Shown one piece after another: positions 7,617 through 15,443 of a stretch of 64,000 nucleotides of DNA. Source of the DNA: Cellulomonas telluris (GTDB lineage: Bacteria > Actinomycetota > Actinomycetes > Actinomycetales > Cellulomonadaceae). The notes under the pieces were generated by a model. That model searched no databases and was not told the DNA's origin. It saw only the letters and a list, made by a program, of their open reading frames with translations. Every line of letters starts with the position of its first letter. The stretch's first letter is position 1. Position numbers and translations under genes: made by a program. Location: NCBI RefSeq assembly GCF_004886325.1, contig NZ_QXFN01000001.1:868001-932000 (forward strand), given 5' to 3'.

Positions 7617-8567
7617 GTGACCCTCACCGCCGAGGCGCGCGCGACGCGGACCCCCGCGTCCCCCTCGCCGATGCGCCGCCGCCGGAAGGCCGCCGAGACC
7701 CGAGCCGGCTACGCCTTCCTCGCCCCGTGGCTCCTCGGCTTCGTCCTGCTCACCGCGGGGCCGATGATCGCGTCCCTGTACCTGGCGTTCACGAACTACA
7801 ACCTGTTCACGTCGCCGGAGTGGGTCGGCATCGAGAACTTCCAGCGGCTCTTCCAGGACCCGAACTACATCCAGGCGTGGAAGGTCACGGCCCTCTACGC
7901 GCTGATCGGGACCCCGCTCAAGCTGGTCTCGGCGCTCGCGGTCGCGATGCTGCTCAACAACAGCCACCGCGGTCAGGGCTTCTACCGGTCCGCGTTCTAC
8001 GCCCCGTCGCTCATCGGCGCGAGCGTCTCGATCGCCATCGTCTGGAAGGCGATGTTCATCGACAACGGCATCGTCGACCGCGCCGGTCAGACGCTGGGCC
8101 TGCCGGCCGGCGGCTGGGTCGGCGACCCGGGCCGCACGCTGCCGATGCTGATCCTGCTGACGATCTGGCAGTTCGGCGCCCCGATGGTCATCTTCCTCGC
8201 GGGCCTCAAGCAGATCCCGACCGAGCTGTACGAGGCCGCGTCGGTCGACGGCGCCGGCCCCGTGCGCAAGTTCCTCAAGATCACGCTGCCGATGCTCTCG
8301 CCGGTGCTGTTCTTCAACCTGCTGCTCGAGACGATCCACGCGTTCCAGATCTTCGCGTCGGCGTTCATCATCTCCTCCGGCACCGGCGGCCCCGCGCGCT
8401 CGACGCTCTTCTACACGCTGTACCTCTACTTCCGCGGCTTCCGGGACTTCCAGATGGGCTACGCCTCGGCGATGGCCTGGGTGCTCGTCCTGGTCGTCGG
8501 CGCGATCAGCTTCGTCATGTTCCGCACCCAGAACCGGTGGGTGCACTACTCGGGGGAGTCCAAGTGA
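7617..8567 (+). CDS. Sugar ABC transporter permease (MalF/UgpA type)
   Basis: A 316-residue inner-membrane permease with about six transmembrane helices (the first near FLAPWLLGFVLLTAGPMIA). The cytoplasmic EAA loop reads EAASVDGAGPVRKFLKITLP and contacts the ATPase. FTNYNLF and SPEWVGIENFQRLF after the first helix are family signatures. The GTG at 7617 is taken as the start; an ATG 18 codons further in (MRRRRKAAE) is an alternative. It overlaps the next gene by 4 bp. No ATP-binding subunit lies in the operon, so a shared MsiK-like ATPase elsewhere is expected, as for many actinobacterial sugar importers. Confidence 0.93.
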   Translation: MTLTAEARATRTPASPSPMRRRRKAAETRAGYAFLAPWLLGFVLLTAGPMIASLYLAFTNYNLFTSPEWVGIENFQRLFQDPNYIQAWKVTALYALIGTPLKLVSALAVAMLLNNSHRGQGFYRSAFYAPSLIGASVSIAIVWKAMFIDNGIVDRAGQTLGLPAGGWVGDPGRTLPMLILLTIWQFGAPMVIFLAGLKQIPTELYEAASVDGAGPVRKFLKITLPMLSPVLFFNLLLETIHAFQIFASAFIISSGTGGPARSTLFYTLYLYFRGFRDFQMGYASAMAWVLVLVVGAISFVMFRTQNRWVHYSGESK

Positions 8568-9496
8568 GCACGACCGCACCGGCGACGTCGCCGGCCACGT
8601 CCGGGCGCCAGGGCCTCCCGACCGCCGAGCACTCCGCGGCCCTGCGCCGCCGCAACCAGGGCCGCAGCCGCGCGCGCTCCGTGGTGTTCCACGTGATCTC
8701 GCTGGCCGTGGTGGCCGTGATCCTCTACCCGGCGGTGTGGATGTTCGTGTCCACGCTCAAGCCGTCGAGCGAGATCATCGGCTCGGTCAGCATCATCCCG
8801 ACCGACCCGAGCCTCGCGAACTTCACGAAGGCGCTCGCCGGCATCGCCGGCGTGTCGTTCTGGCAGTTCTTCATGAACTCGCTGGTGCTGGCCGTCGGGT
8901 CGGTCGTCGGCATCACGCTGTCCTGCTCGGTCAGCGCCTACGCGTTCGCGCGGATCGACTTCCCCGGCCGCGGGCTGTTCTTCACGCTCATGATCGGCAC
9001 GCTGCTGCTGCCGTTCCACGTCGTGATCATCCCGCAGTACATCGTGTTCAACCAGCTCGGCCTGGTCGGCACGTACGTGCCGCTGCTCATCGGCAAGTTC
9101 CTCGCCGCCGAGGCGTTCTTCGTGTTCCTCATGGTGCAGTTCATGCGGAACCTGCCGCGCGAGCTCGACGAGGCCGCGCGCATCGACGGCGCCGGGCACG
9201 TGCGGATCTTCACCTCGATCATGCTGCCGCTCATGAAGCCGGCCCTCGTGACCAGCTCGATCTTCGCGTTCATCTGGTCGTGGAACGACTTCTTCGGCCC
9301 GCTGATCTACCTCAGCTCGCCCGACACGTTCCCGCTGCCGCTGGCCCTGCGCCTGTTCGTCGACCAGACCACGGTCTCCGACTACGGCGCGCAGATGGCC
9401 ATGGCCGTGCTCGCGCTGCTGCCGGTGCTGCTGTTCTTCCTGGTGTTCCAGCGGTACCTCGTGCAGGGCGTCGCGACGCAGGGCCTCAAGGGCTGA
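8564..9496 (+). CDS. Sugar ABC transporter permease (MalG/UgpE type)
   Basis: A 310-residue second permease of the importer, starting at GTG 8564, whose GTGA overlaps the upstream stop and implies translational coupling. The N-terminal 40 residues are hydrophilic, and the first helix is VISLAVVAVILYPAVWMFVS. The EAA loop reads DEAARIDGAGHVRIFTSIML. FIWSWNDFFGPLIYLSS and the conserved C-terminal VQGVATQGLKG are typical of MalG-type permeases. With the upstream genes it should form the membrane part of one sugar importer. The closest functional analogues by context are the YesOPQ-type rhamnogalacturonan oligosaccharide transporters. Confidence 0.93.
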   Translation: MSTTAPATSPATSGRQGLPTAEHSAALRRRNQGRSRARSVVFHVISLAVVAVILYPAVWMFVSTLKPSSEIIGSVSIIPTDPSLANFTKALAGIAGVSFWQFFMNSLVLAVGSVVGITLSCSVSAYAFARIDFPGRGLFFTLMIGTLLLPFHVVIIPQYIVFNQLGLVGTYVPLLIGKFLAAEAFFVFLMVQFMRNLPRELDEAARIDGAGHVRIFTSIMLPLMKPALVTSSIFAFIWSWNDFFGPLIYLSSPDTFPLPLALRLFVDQTTVSDYGAQMAMAVLALLPVLLFFLVFQRYLVQGVATQGLKG

Positions 9497-9642
9497 GCGC
9501 ACCCGCACCACGCACCACCGGCGACGGCCGGTCGGCGGCAGCCGGGGGGCGCCGTCGACCGGCCGCCGTGCGTCCGGCGCACGTCGGCGGCGACCCCCGG
9601 CCGTCGCCCGACCGACCCGTCCCCACGTGTGAGGCTGTGACC

Positions 9643-10272
9643 ATGACCGACGCCCCCGACGACGAGACCCGCCGCCCCGACCCCACCGCGCCCGAGCGCC
9701 GGGCCGCGTTCGGCGGCGGACGCTTCGGGCTGTTCAGCGAGGTGCTCGTGGTGGGGCTGGGCGTCTCCGTGCTGAGCCTGCCGGTGGTGACCGTGCTGCC
9801 CGCGCTGGCCGCCGGCGCCGCGCACGTGCGCCGCCACCTGACCGGCGAGACCGACCGCGTCGCGGACCTGTGGCACGAGTTCGTGGCCGCGCTGCGCGGC
9901 GTGTGGCCCTACGCGCTGGCGTCGCTCGCGCTGCTCGTGCTGCTGTGGTTCAACACCGCCGTCGCGGGCACCGGCATGCTGCCCGGCGGCACGGGCGTGC
10001 TCGTGCTGTCCCTCGCGGTGGCGGCGATGCTCGCGGTCGTGCTGCTGCGCGCCGCCGGCGGGTGGCAGCGCGGGGCGTCCTGGCGGCAGGTGATGCGGGA
10101 CGCGGGGGCCCGCGCCGGGGACGACCTGACCGGGTCGGGCCTGCTCGTCGTCGCGATGGGCCTGTGCGGCGTCATCGTGTGGATGCTGCCGCCGCTCGCC
10201 GTGCTGGTGCCGGGGCTGCTGTCGCTCGCGGTGGTCGCGGTCGAGCACCGGGCCGCGGCGCGGCGGGGCTGA
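9643..10272 (+). CDS. YesL-like (DUF624-type) membrane protein
   Basis: A 209-residue protein with five or six hydrophobic segments after a charged N-terminus. The first reads LFSEVLVVGLGVSVLSLPVV and is followed by TVLPALAAGAAHVRRHL and WHEFVAALRGVWPYALASL. The arrangement hydrophobic helix - SLPVVT-PALAA - F..ALRG matches the YesL/DUF624 family, whose genes commonly accompany sugar ABC transporters and rhamnogalacturonan loci. It lies 146 bp after the second permease on the same strand. The family assignment is from recognition of the pattern, so moderate confidence; the molecular function is not known. The gene ends just before the 36-bp tandem array it shares with the convergent padR gene. 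Confidence 0.7.
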   Translation: MTDAPDDETRRPDPTAPERRAAFGGGRFGLFSEVLVVGLGVSVLSLPVVTVLPALAAGAAHVRRHLTGETDRVADLWHEFVAALRGVWPYALASLALLVLLWFNTAVAGTGMLPGGTGVLVLSLAVAAMLAVVLLRAAGGWQRGASWRQVMRDAGARAGDDLTGSGLLVVAMGLCGVIVWMLPPLAVLVPGLLSLAVVAVEHRAAARRG

Positions 10273-10284
10273 GGGCGCCCTCGG

Positions 10285-10446
10285 TCGTCGGGCGGGTCCA
10301 CGACTGACGCGGGCGCTCAGTCGTCGGGCGGGTCCACGACTGACGCGGGCGCTCAGTCGTCGGGCGGGGCCAGGACCGACGCGGGGACTCAGTCGTCGGG
10401 CGCGTCCAGGACCGACGCGGGCGCTCGGTCGTCGGGCGTGTCCAGC
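10285..10446. repeat. 36-bp tandem array copying the 3' end of padR
   Basis: The word tcgtcgggcg recurs at 10285, 10321, 10357, 10393 and 10429, exactly 36 bp apart, with few substitutions. Read on the minus strand the unit encodes a peptide like APASVLDxPDD, followed by TGA in most copies. The array therefore duplicates the terminal 12 codons of the padR gene, stop included, into the gap before the convergent gene. The copies are contiguous, so this is not a CRISPR array. Confidence 0.9.
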
Positions 10447-10949
10447 GCGCGCAGCGACGCCTCCACCCACTCGAGGTGCGCGCGCGCCATCCGCTCGCCG
10501 TAGTCGAGGGTGACCAGGGCGTACGGGTGGTCGGGCGACGGCGTCTCGGCGGCGATCTCGTCCCGCACCGCGGCCAGCGCGGCGAGCTGCGCGGTCGCGC
10601 GGGCACCCGTGTCGCGCAGGAGGGCACGGCACGCGTCGCGTCCCAGGGTGCGGCCGAAGAACAGCCGCAGCAGGAGCGGGTTGCGCGGCGGCGTGGCGTC
10701 GTACGGCTCGGCGAGCCGCGTGCGCAGGTGGGCGCGACCGGCGGCCGTGATCGTGAACCGTCCGTCGTCGTCCTTGGTGACGAGCCCGTCCGCCGTGAGC
10801 CGGGCGAGCGTCGGGTAGATCTGGCCGAAGCTCTCGCTCCAGAAGTGGCCGAGCGTGCCCATGATCGCGGCGCGCAGCGCGTACCCGGTCATGGGCTCGA
10901 GCGTCAGGGCACCCAGGACGGCGACGTCGGTCTGCGCGCGGCGGCTCAT
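10389..10949 (-). CDS. PadR family transcriptional regulator
   Basis: A 186-residue winged-helix regulator with the PadR N-terminal domain: VAVLGALTLEPMTGYALRAA, FWSESFGQIYPTLARLTADG, LVTKDDDGRFTITAAGRAHL. The C-terminal helical region contains LLLRLFFG and YGERMARAHLEW, typical of the long PadR subfamily. The start MSRRAQTD was chosen because the in-frame extension upstream would run through the operator. On its strand a -10-like TATAGT ends 7 nt before the ATG, suggesting a leaderless message. It faces a small membrane-protein gene across a 39-bp gap with a perfect palindrome, so it probably represses both. The last two 12-codon repeats at the C-terminus continue outside the gene. Confidence 0.9.
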   Translation of the reverse strand: MSRRAQTDVAVLGALTLEPMTGYALRAAIMGTLGHFWSESFGQIYPTLARLTADGLVTKDDDGRFTITAAGRAHLRTRLAEPYDATPPRNPLLLRLFFGRTLGRDACRALLRDTGARATAQLAALAAVRDEIAAETPSPDHPYALVTLDYGERMARAHLEWVEASLRALDTPDDRAPASVLDAPDD

Positions 10950-10959
10950 TGTCTCGACT

Positions 10960-10974
10960 ATATCTGACAGATAT
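10960..10974. promoter_or_regulatory. Probable PadR operator, 15-bp palindrome
   Basis: ATATCTGACAGATAT is a perfect palindrome around a central A, located in the 39-bp gap between padR and the divergent membrane-protein gene. It overlaps the -10-like TATAGT of padR (10957-10962, minus strand) and a TATGCT (10973-10978) on the plus strand. Position and symmetry fit autoregulation by PadR. Confidence 0.75.
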
Positions 10975-10988
10975 GCTGTGATGGCGCC

Positions 10989-11393
10989 ATGACGAGGATC
11001 TCGGAGAAGGACGCGGGGCGGGCTGCGGCCGTCCTGCTGGCGGGTGTGGCCGGCTTCCAGCTGGCGCTGGCGGCCGGCGCGCCGTGGGGCGCGGTGGCCT
11101 ACGGCGGCGGGCACGCGGGCGTCCTCCCGGACGACCTGCGGACGACCAGCGCGGCGATGGTCCCCGTGTACGGCGCGCTGGCGGCGGTCGCGGCCGGGGC
11201 CGGCGGCGCGCGGTTGCGGCGCGTGGTGCTGCGCGGCACGACGGCCCTGCTGACGGTCGGCTGCGCGGTCAACCTCGCGTCGCCGTCGCTGCCGGAGCGC
11301 CTGATCTGGGTCCCGGTGACGGCGGCTGCGGCGGTCCTCACGTGGCGGGCGGTCGCCCCGGCGCCGCGACCCGCCGCCGTCCCCGCGGGCTGA
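10989..11393 (+). CDS. Small four-helix membrane protein, PadR-linked
   Basis: A 134-residue protein with four hydrophobic segments, near residues 12-32 (AAAVLLAGVAGFQLALAAG), 52-72, 80-95 and 105-122, and short loops. There are no catalytic motifs. The second segment follows GVLPDDLRTTSAAMVPVYG. I do not recognise a specific family. The gene starts 39 bp from the divergent padR gene and its ATG lies 10 nt after a TATGCT box, suggesting a leaderless transcript under PadR control. PadR-controlled membrane proteins often act in stress or drug responses; that is only a contextual guess here. Confidence 0.75.
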   Translation: MTRISEKDAGRAAAVLLAGVAGFQLALAAGAPWGAVAYGGGHAGVLPDDLRTTSAAMVPVYGALAAVAAGAGGARLRRVVLRGTTALLTVGCAVNLASPSLPERLIWVPVTAAAAVLTWRAVAPAPRPAAVPAG

Positions 11394-11430
11394 CGCCGGA
11401 CACGAGAGGGGGTCTGCCCCCGTCCCCGAT

Positions 11431-11590
11431 GAGGGAATCCCTCGGTGGTCGGTGACGTCGAACCCGGAGGTCTCCGCGTCACAGGGCCGGTTGCCGTGGA
11501 GAACTCCGGGTTCACCGGCGTCGGTACGCGGTGAACCCGGACCTCGTCAGGAGTCGGGTGGGCCGGTGCTGACGACGTCCGGGTTCGGGA
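11431..11590. repeat. Dispersed palindromic repeat, CCGGGTTC family, copy 1
   Basis: The gap 11394-11687 contains a 13-bp palindrome GAGGGAATCCCTC (11431-11443). A perfect 13-bp inverted repeat TCCGGGTTCACCG / CGGTGAACCCGGA (11505-11517 / 11529-11541) follows, together with several GAACCCGG, CTCGTCAGGAG and CTGACGACGTCCGGGTTC words. Closely similar words occur at 50925-51065. No gene was seen in this gap. Confidence 0.7.
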
Positions 11591-11687
11591 TGGGGCCGGC
11601 TCCTCAGGCCAGGGCGGCGACCGTGCGGGGGCCGTAGGACGCGCGGGCGCGGGCCGCGGCGCCTCCGGCGACCGGCGCTGGCGCGTC

Positions 11688-11987
11688 GTGAGCAGCGAGC
11701 TGCGCCTGCTCGCGCTGCGCCAGCCGGCGGTGGCGGGCGGCTACCTCGAGCTCGAGGAGCAGATGGTGGCGGAGTGCGCCGCCGAGGTCGAGCGGCTCGC
11801 CACCCACGTGGGCCGGCGCTTCGTCGTCGACGCGCGGCAGGTGCTGCTGCTCGTCGCGGAGGGCTACGAGGCCGACCGGCGCACGGCCGAGCTCTCGGGT
11901 GGCGCCGTGCGCGCGCAGGACCTGGCGGCGCGGTGGCTGCCCACGGTCGTCGAGCGGCTCACGGTCCCGGCGGACCGCCCCGCCTGA
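11688..11987 (+). CDS. Hypothetical small protein, 99 residues
   Basis: Starts at GTG with MSSELRLLALRQPAVAGGY. It is rich in charged helices (LEEQMVAECAAEVERLATHV, LLLVAEGYEADRRTAEL) and has no membrane segment or recognisable motif. Upstream is only the repeat region, and no clear ribosome binding site was seen. Codon use (strong third-position G/C) fits coding sequence, and the antisense frames are no better. It converges on the GH51 gene with a long hairpin between them. I do not recognise a family. Confidence 0.5.
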   Translation: MSSELRLLALRQPAVAGGYLELEEQMVAECAAEVERLATHVGRRFVVDARQVLLLVAEGYEADRRTAELSGGAVRAQDLAARWLPTVVERLTVPADRPA

Positions 11988-12025
11988 CCGCCGGCCGGTC
12001 GGGCGCGCCCCCGGGGACGACGAAC

Positions 12026-12072
12026 GGCGTGCCGCGCCCGTCCGGCCGCGGCCGGAGCGGGAGCGGCACGCC
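12026..12072. terminator. Bidirectional terminator hairpin
   Basis: GGCGTGCCGC (12026-12035) pairs with GCGGCACGCC (12063-12072), and the interior (CCCGTCCGGCC / GGCCGGAGCGGG) extends the stem with one bulge. It lies between convergent genes ending at 11987 and 12087. Confidence 0.75.
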
Positions 12073-12086
12073 GCTGCGAGGGGGGA

Positions 12087-13625
12087 TCAGGCCGTGCGGG
12101 CCGTGCCGCCCAGGGCCGTCCACGACTCGGGCGCCAGCGTGAGCGTCGTGGTGCCCGCGCCGGACGCCGTGACGGGCGCCGTGTCGAGGGCCGTCACGTG
12201 CTCCGCCTCGACCTTCGCCGCGTGCTCGGGGCCGTGCACCGCGGGCTCGTGGTCCGCGGTGACCTGCAGGCCGCCGCCGAGCGTCAGCGCGACGCCCGGG
12301 TGCTTCAGCTCGACCTCGACCGGCTCCGCCGTGCGGTTGACCAGGAACACCGCGACCTGCCCGTCGGCCTCCGGCCCGTCCCACGTCGCCGCCGCGGTCA
12401 CCGCGGGCACGTCGCCGTGCTTCGCGGTGGTGATGGTCGGGGCGTCCACGCGCACGTCGAGCGCGTCGCCGCGGGCGAGACGCGCCGTGGTCGCGAACGG
12501 GTGGAACGTCGGCTGCTTCCACGCCGGGCCGTCGGGCTCGGTCATGATCGGCGCGATGACGTTGACCAGCTGGGCCAGGCACGCGACGGGGACGCGGTCC
12601 GCGTGGTTGAGCAGCGTGACCATGAGGTCGCCGACGACGACGGCGTCGAGCCCGGAGTAGACGTCCTCGATGATGCGCGGCGCGTCCGACTGCAGCGGCA
12701 GGTTCTGCTCGCCGGGAAAGCGGGTCTGCAGGTACCAGACGTTCCACTCGTCGAACGAGATGGTGATCTGCTTGTCGGACCGGCGGCGGGCGCCGACCGC
12801 GTCGGCGGAGGCGACGACGCGGCGGATGAACCGGTCCATCGACGTGCCGGACGCGAGGAAGGACGCGCGGTCGCCGTCCATCTCCTCGTAGTACGCGTGC
12901 ATGGAGATGTGGTCGACCAGGTCGTACGTGTACGACAGGACGGTCTGCTCCCACTCGCCGAACGTCGGCATCGTCATCGACGACGACCCGCACGCGACGA
13001 GCTCGATCGACGGGTCGACGAGCTTCATCGCCTTGCCGGCCTCGGCGGCGAGCTTGCCGTACTCGTGCGCGTCCTTGTGGCCGATCTGCCACGGCCCGTC
13101 CATCTCGTTACCGAGGCACCACAGGCGCACGCCGTACGGCTTCTCGCGGCCGTTGGCGATGCGCAGGTCGGCCCAGCGCGAGCCGGCCTCGCCGTTGCAG
13201 TACTCGACGAGGGCCGCGGCGGCGGCGACGCCGCGCGTGCCGAGGTTGACGGCCATCATCGGCTCGACGCCCTCGCGCTCGGCCCACTGCAGGAACTCGT
13301 CGGTGCCGATCGTGTTGGGCTCGATCGTGCGCCACGCGAGGTCGATGAACGGCTTGCGGTCCTCGACGGGGCCGACGCCGTCCTCCCAGACGTAGTTCGA
13401 CACGAAGTTGCCGCCGGGGTAGCGGACCATGGTGACGCCGAGCTCGCGGGTGAGGTCGGCGACGTCCCGCCGGAAGCCGTGCTCGTCGGCCGTCTCGTGC
13501 CCGGGCTCGTAGATGCCCGTGTAGACGGCGCGGCCGAGGTGCTCGACGAACGAGCCGAACAGGCGGCGGTCGATGGTGCCGGTGCGGAAGGCGGGGTGCA
13601 GCAGGACGCTGGCGCGCTGGGTCAT
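12087..13625 (-). CDS. abfA: GH51 alpha-L-arabinofuranosidase
   Basis: A 512-residue retaining arabinofuranosidase, removing terminal L-arabinofuranose from arabinan or arabinoxylan oligosaccharides. The opening (DRRLFGSFVEHLGRAVYTGI) and RYPGGNFVSNYVWEDGVGP are hallmark GH51 sequences. The acid/base is Glu174 in LWCLGNEMDGPWQ and the nucleophile is Glu293 in SFDEWNVWY. The C-terminal beta-sandwich ends LAPESWTALGGTA. There is no signal peptide, so it is probably cytoplasmic and acts on imported oligosaccharides. The ATG at 13625 was chosen over an upstream in-frame start because MTQRASVLLHP fits family starts. A 12-bp perfect LacI-type palindrome lies 38 bp upstream. The gene is divergent from the Gfo/DUF6807/cupin operon. 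Confidence 0.95.
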   Translation of the reverse strand: MTQRASVLLHPAFRTGTIDRRLFGSFVEHLGRAVYTGIYEPGHETADEHGFRRDVADLTRELGVTMVRYPGGNFVSNYVWEDGVGPVEDRKPFIDLAWRTIEPNTIGTDEFLQWAEREGVEPMMAVNLGTRGVAAAAALVEYCNGEAGSRWADLRIANGREKPYGVRLWCLGNEMDGPWQIGHKDAHEYGKLAAEAGKAMKLVDPSIELVACGSSSMTMPTFGEWEQTVLSYTYDLVDHISMHAYYEEMDGDRASFLASGTSMDRFIRRVVASADAVGARRRSDKQITISFDEWNVWYLQTRFPGEQNLPLQSDAPRIIEDVYSGLDAVVVGDLMVTLLNHADRVPVACLAQLVNVIAPIMTEPDGPAWKQPTFHPFATTARLARGDALDVRVDAPTITTAKHGDVPAVTAAATWDGPEADGQVAVFLVNRTAEPVEVELKHPGVALTLGGGLQVTADHEPAVHGPEHAAKVEAEHVTALDTAPVTASGAGTTTLTLAPESWTALGGTARTA

Positions 13626-13662
13626 GGGTCTCCGATCGGGCACGCCGCTCGGGGGCGACGTT

Positions 13663-13674
13663 TACAACGTTGTA
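13663..13674 (-). promoter_or_regulatory. LacI-type operator upstream of abfA
   Basis: TACAACGTTGTA is a perfect 12-bp palindrome centred on CG, 38 bp upstream of the abfA start codon. The half-site differs from the TGAANCG class elsewhere in the window, so a separate, arabinose-type LacI regulator is suggested. Confidence 0.7.
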
Positions 13675-13753
13675 GTACCGCCAGCATACGCAACGGTACG
13701 GCCGACGGGAAGGCGGTCCGTGGACCGGCGCTCGCGCGCGCGGACGCGTCGGC

Positions 13754-13785
13754 TAGTGTGGTCCGCGTTACGGAACGCGCTTTCC
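13754..13785 (+). promoter_or_regulatory. -10-like box and GGAANGCGCTTTCC-type operator
   Basis: A -10-like TAGTGT (13754-13759) is followed by GGAACGCGCTTTCC (13772-13785), an imperfect palindrome. The latter differs at one position from the element upstream of the Gfo/TIM-barrel operon (50860-50873). It lies 56 bp before the first gene of the Gfo/DUF6807/cupin operon. Confidence 0.6.
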
Positions 13786-13841
13786 CGACATCCGCCGTCG
13801 GGAGCGCCGCTCGCCATCGCCGACGTCGTCGAAGGACCCCC

Positions 13842-15443
13842 GTGAACGAGTCCGACCAGAACCCCACCGCACCCCGCCCCGCCTCCAGCCGGGCCACCGA
13901 GGGCGACCCGGCGGTCGTGCCCGCGTTCGCCCCGCCGCCCGCCGACCGGCGTCGCCTGCGCTACGCGGTCGTCGGCACCGGCCACCGCGCGGGCATGTAC
14001 GTCACCGCGCTCACCGGCGACCACGCCGACGTCGGCGAGATCGTCGCGTGGTGCGACACGAACCCCGGCCGCATGGACTGGTACGACGCCCAGGTCGGCG
14101 AGGCGCTCGGCCTCGGCGGGCCCGCGGGCCTGCCGCGGTACGGCGCGCAGGACGTCGAGCGCATGGTCGACGAGCAGCGCGTCGACGTCGTCATCGTCAC
14201 GACGCCCGACCACGCGCACGCCGGCGTGGTCGCCCGCGCGCTCGACGCCGGCGCCGACGTCGTGGTGGAGAAGCCGCTCACCACCACCGTCGAGGGCTGC
14301 CGCACGATCGTCCGCGCCGTCGCCCGCACCGGCCGCGACGTCGTCATGACGTTCAACTACCGGTACGCCCCGCGGAACTCGTCCCTGCGCGAGGTCATCG
14401 CGTCGGGCGAGATCGGGCGCGTGACCAGCGTGCACTTCGAGTGGGTGCTCGACACGGTGCACGGCGCCGACTACTTCCGCCGCTGGCACCGGGACAAGGC
14501 GAACAGCGGCGGACTGCTCGTGCACAAGTCGAGCCACCACTTCGACCTCGTCAACTGGTGGCTGCACGACGTGCCCGCGCGCGTGTACGCGTCCGGCGGG
14601 CTGCGCTTCTACGGCGACGACAACGCCGCGGTGCGCGGCATGGGCCCGCGTCCCGAGCGCGGCACCGGCACGACGGGCGACCCGTGGTCCCTCGACCTCA
14701 CCCATGACCCGCGCCTCAAGGCCCTCTACCTCGACGCCGAGCACCACGACGGGTACCGCCGCGACCAGGACGTCTTCGGCCCCGGCATCACCATCGAGGA
14801 CAACATGTCCCTCGTCGTCGACTACCGCGGCGGCGCCACCCTCACCTACTCGCTCAACGCGCACAGCCCCTGGGAGGGGTACCGCGTGGTCGTCAACGGC
14901 ACCGAGGGACGCGCCGAGCTCGAGGTGGTCGAGCGCGGGGCCGTCATCCTCGACGCCGACGGCCGCGCCGTGCTGGACCCGTCGGCCACCCCGGAGGGCG
15001 TCGCGGCGCAGGCGACGCGCCCCGAGGGCGAGCGCCTGCTCGTGCAGCGGCACTGGGAGCCGGCGCGCGAGTGGCGCATCCCGCAGGGCATCGGCGGGCA
15101 CGGCGGCGGCGACGCGATCCTGCTCATGGACGTCTTCCGCCGGGACCTGCGGGTCGGGCCCGACCCGCTCGGCCGCGCCGCGGGCTACCGGGACGGCCTG
15201 CGCGCGGTGGCCGTCGGCATCGCGGCCAACCGGTCCATGGCCCTCGGGCGCCCCGTCCTCGTGGACGACCTCGGGCTCGGCGACCTCGACCCCGCGGCGG
15301 ACGGCGACACGGTGGAGCTGCCACCGACACCGCCCGCCGGCACCCCGCTGGCCGTGCCCGCCGAGGGCGCCGCCGCCGACGCGCCCGCCGCCGGTGCGTC
15401 CCCCGACACCACCTCCACCGTCCCCACCGGAGCCGCCCGATGA
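13842..15443 (+). CDS. Gfo/Idh/MocA family oxidoreductase with C-terminal tail
   Basis: A 533-residue predicted NAD(P)-dependent sugar oxidoreductase. About 35 residues of Pro/Ala-rich sequence precede the Rossmann motif YAVVGTGHRAGMYV. VVIVTTPDHAHAGVVARAL and VVVEKPLTTTVEGC carry the conserved EKP lysine. Downstream are FNYRYAPRNSSLREVIASGE and KSSHHFDLVNWWL, the latter holding the usual catalytic-region histidine. The protein is longer than the usual 330-400 residues: it has an insertion around residues 255-310 and a disordered Pro/Ala/Thr tail after about 490. The start codon GTG at 13842 follows a weak AAGGA. It overlaps the DUF6807 gene by 4 bp (ATGA). The substrate is unknown. Confidence 0.92.
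   Translation: MNESDQNPTAPRPASSRATEGDPAVVPAFAPPPADRRRLRYAVVGTGHRAGMYVTALTGDHADVGEIVAWCDTNPGRMDWYDAQVGEALGLGGPAGLPRYGAQDVERMVDEQRVDVVIVTTPDHAHAGVVARALDAGADVVVEKPLTTTVEGCRTIVRAVARTGRDVVMTFNYRYAPRNSSLREVIASGEIGRVTSVHFEWVLDTVHGADYFRRWHRDKANSGGLLVHKSSHHFDLVNWWLHDVPARVYASGGLRFYGDDNAAVRGMGPRPERGTGTTGDPWSLDLTHDPRLKALYLDAEHHDGYRRDQDVFGPGITIEDNMSLVVDYRGGATLTYSLNAHSPWEGYRVVVNGTEGRAELEVVERGAVILDADGRAVLDPSATPEGVAAQATRPEGERLLVQRHWEPAREWRIPQGIGGHGGGDAILLMDVFRRDLRVGPDPLGRAAGYRDGLRAVAVGIAANRSMALGRPVLVDDLGLGDLDPAADGDTVELPPTPPAGTPLAVPAEGAAADAPAAGASPDTTSTVPTGAAR

Noticed and set aside
10285-10446. CRISPR-like spacing of 36 bp
   Set aside because: The units are contiguous with no spacers, and no cas genes are near.
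13662-15101. 479-residue minus-strand frame opposite the Gfo/Idh gene
   Set aside because: It mirrors the codons of a well-supported oxidoreductase and its product is Val/Gly/Arg-rich without domains.
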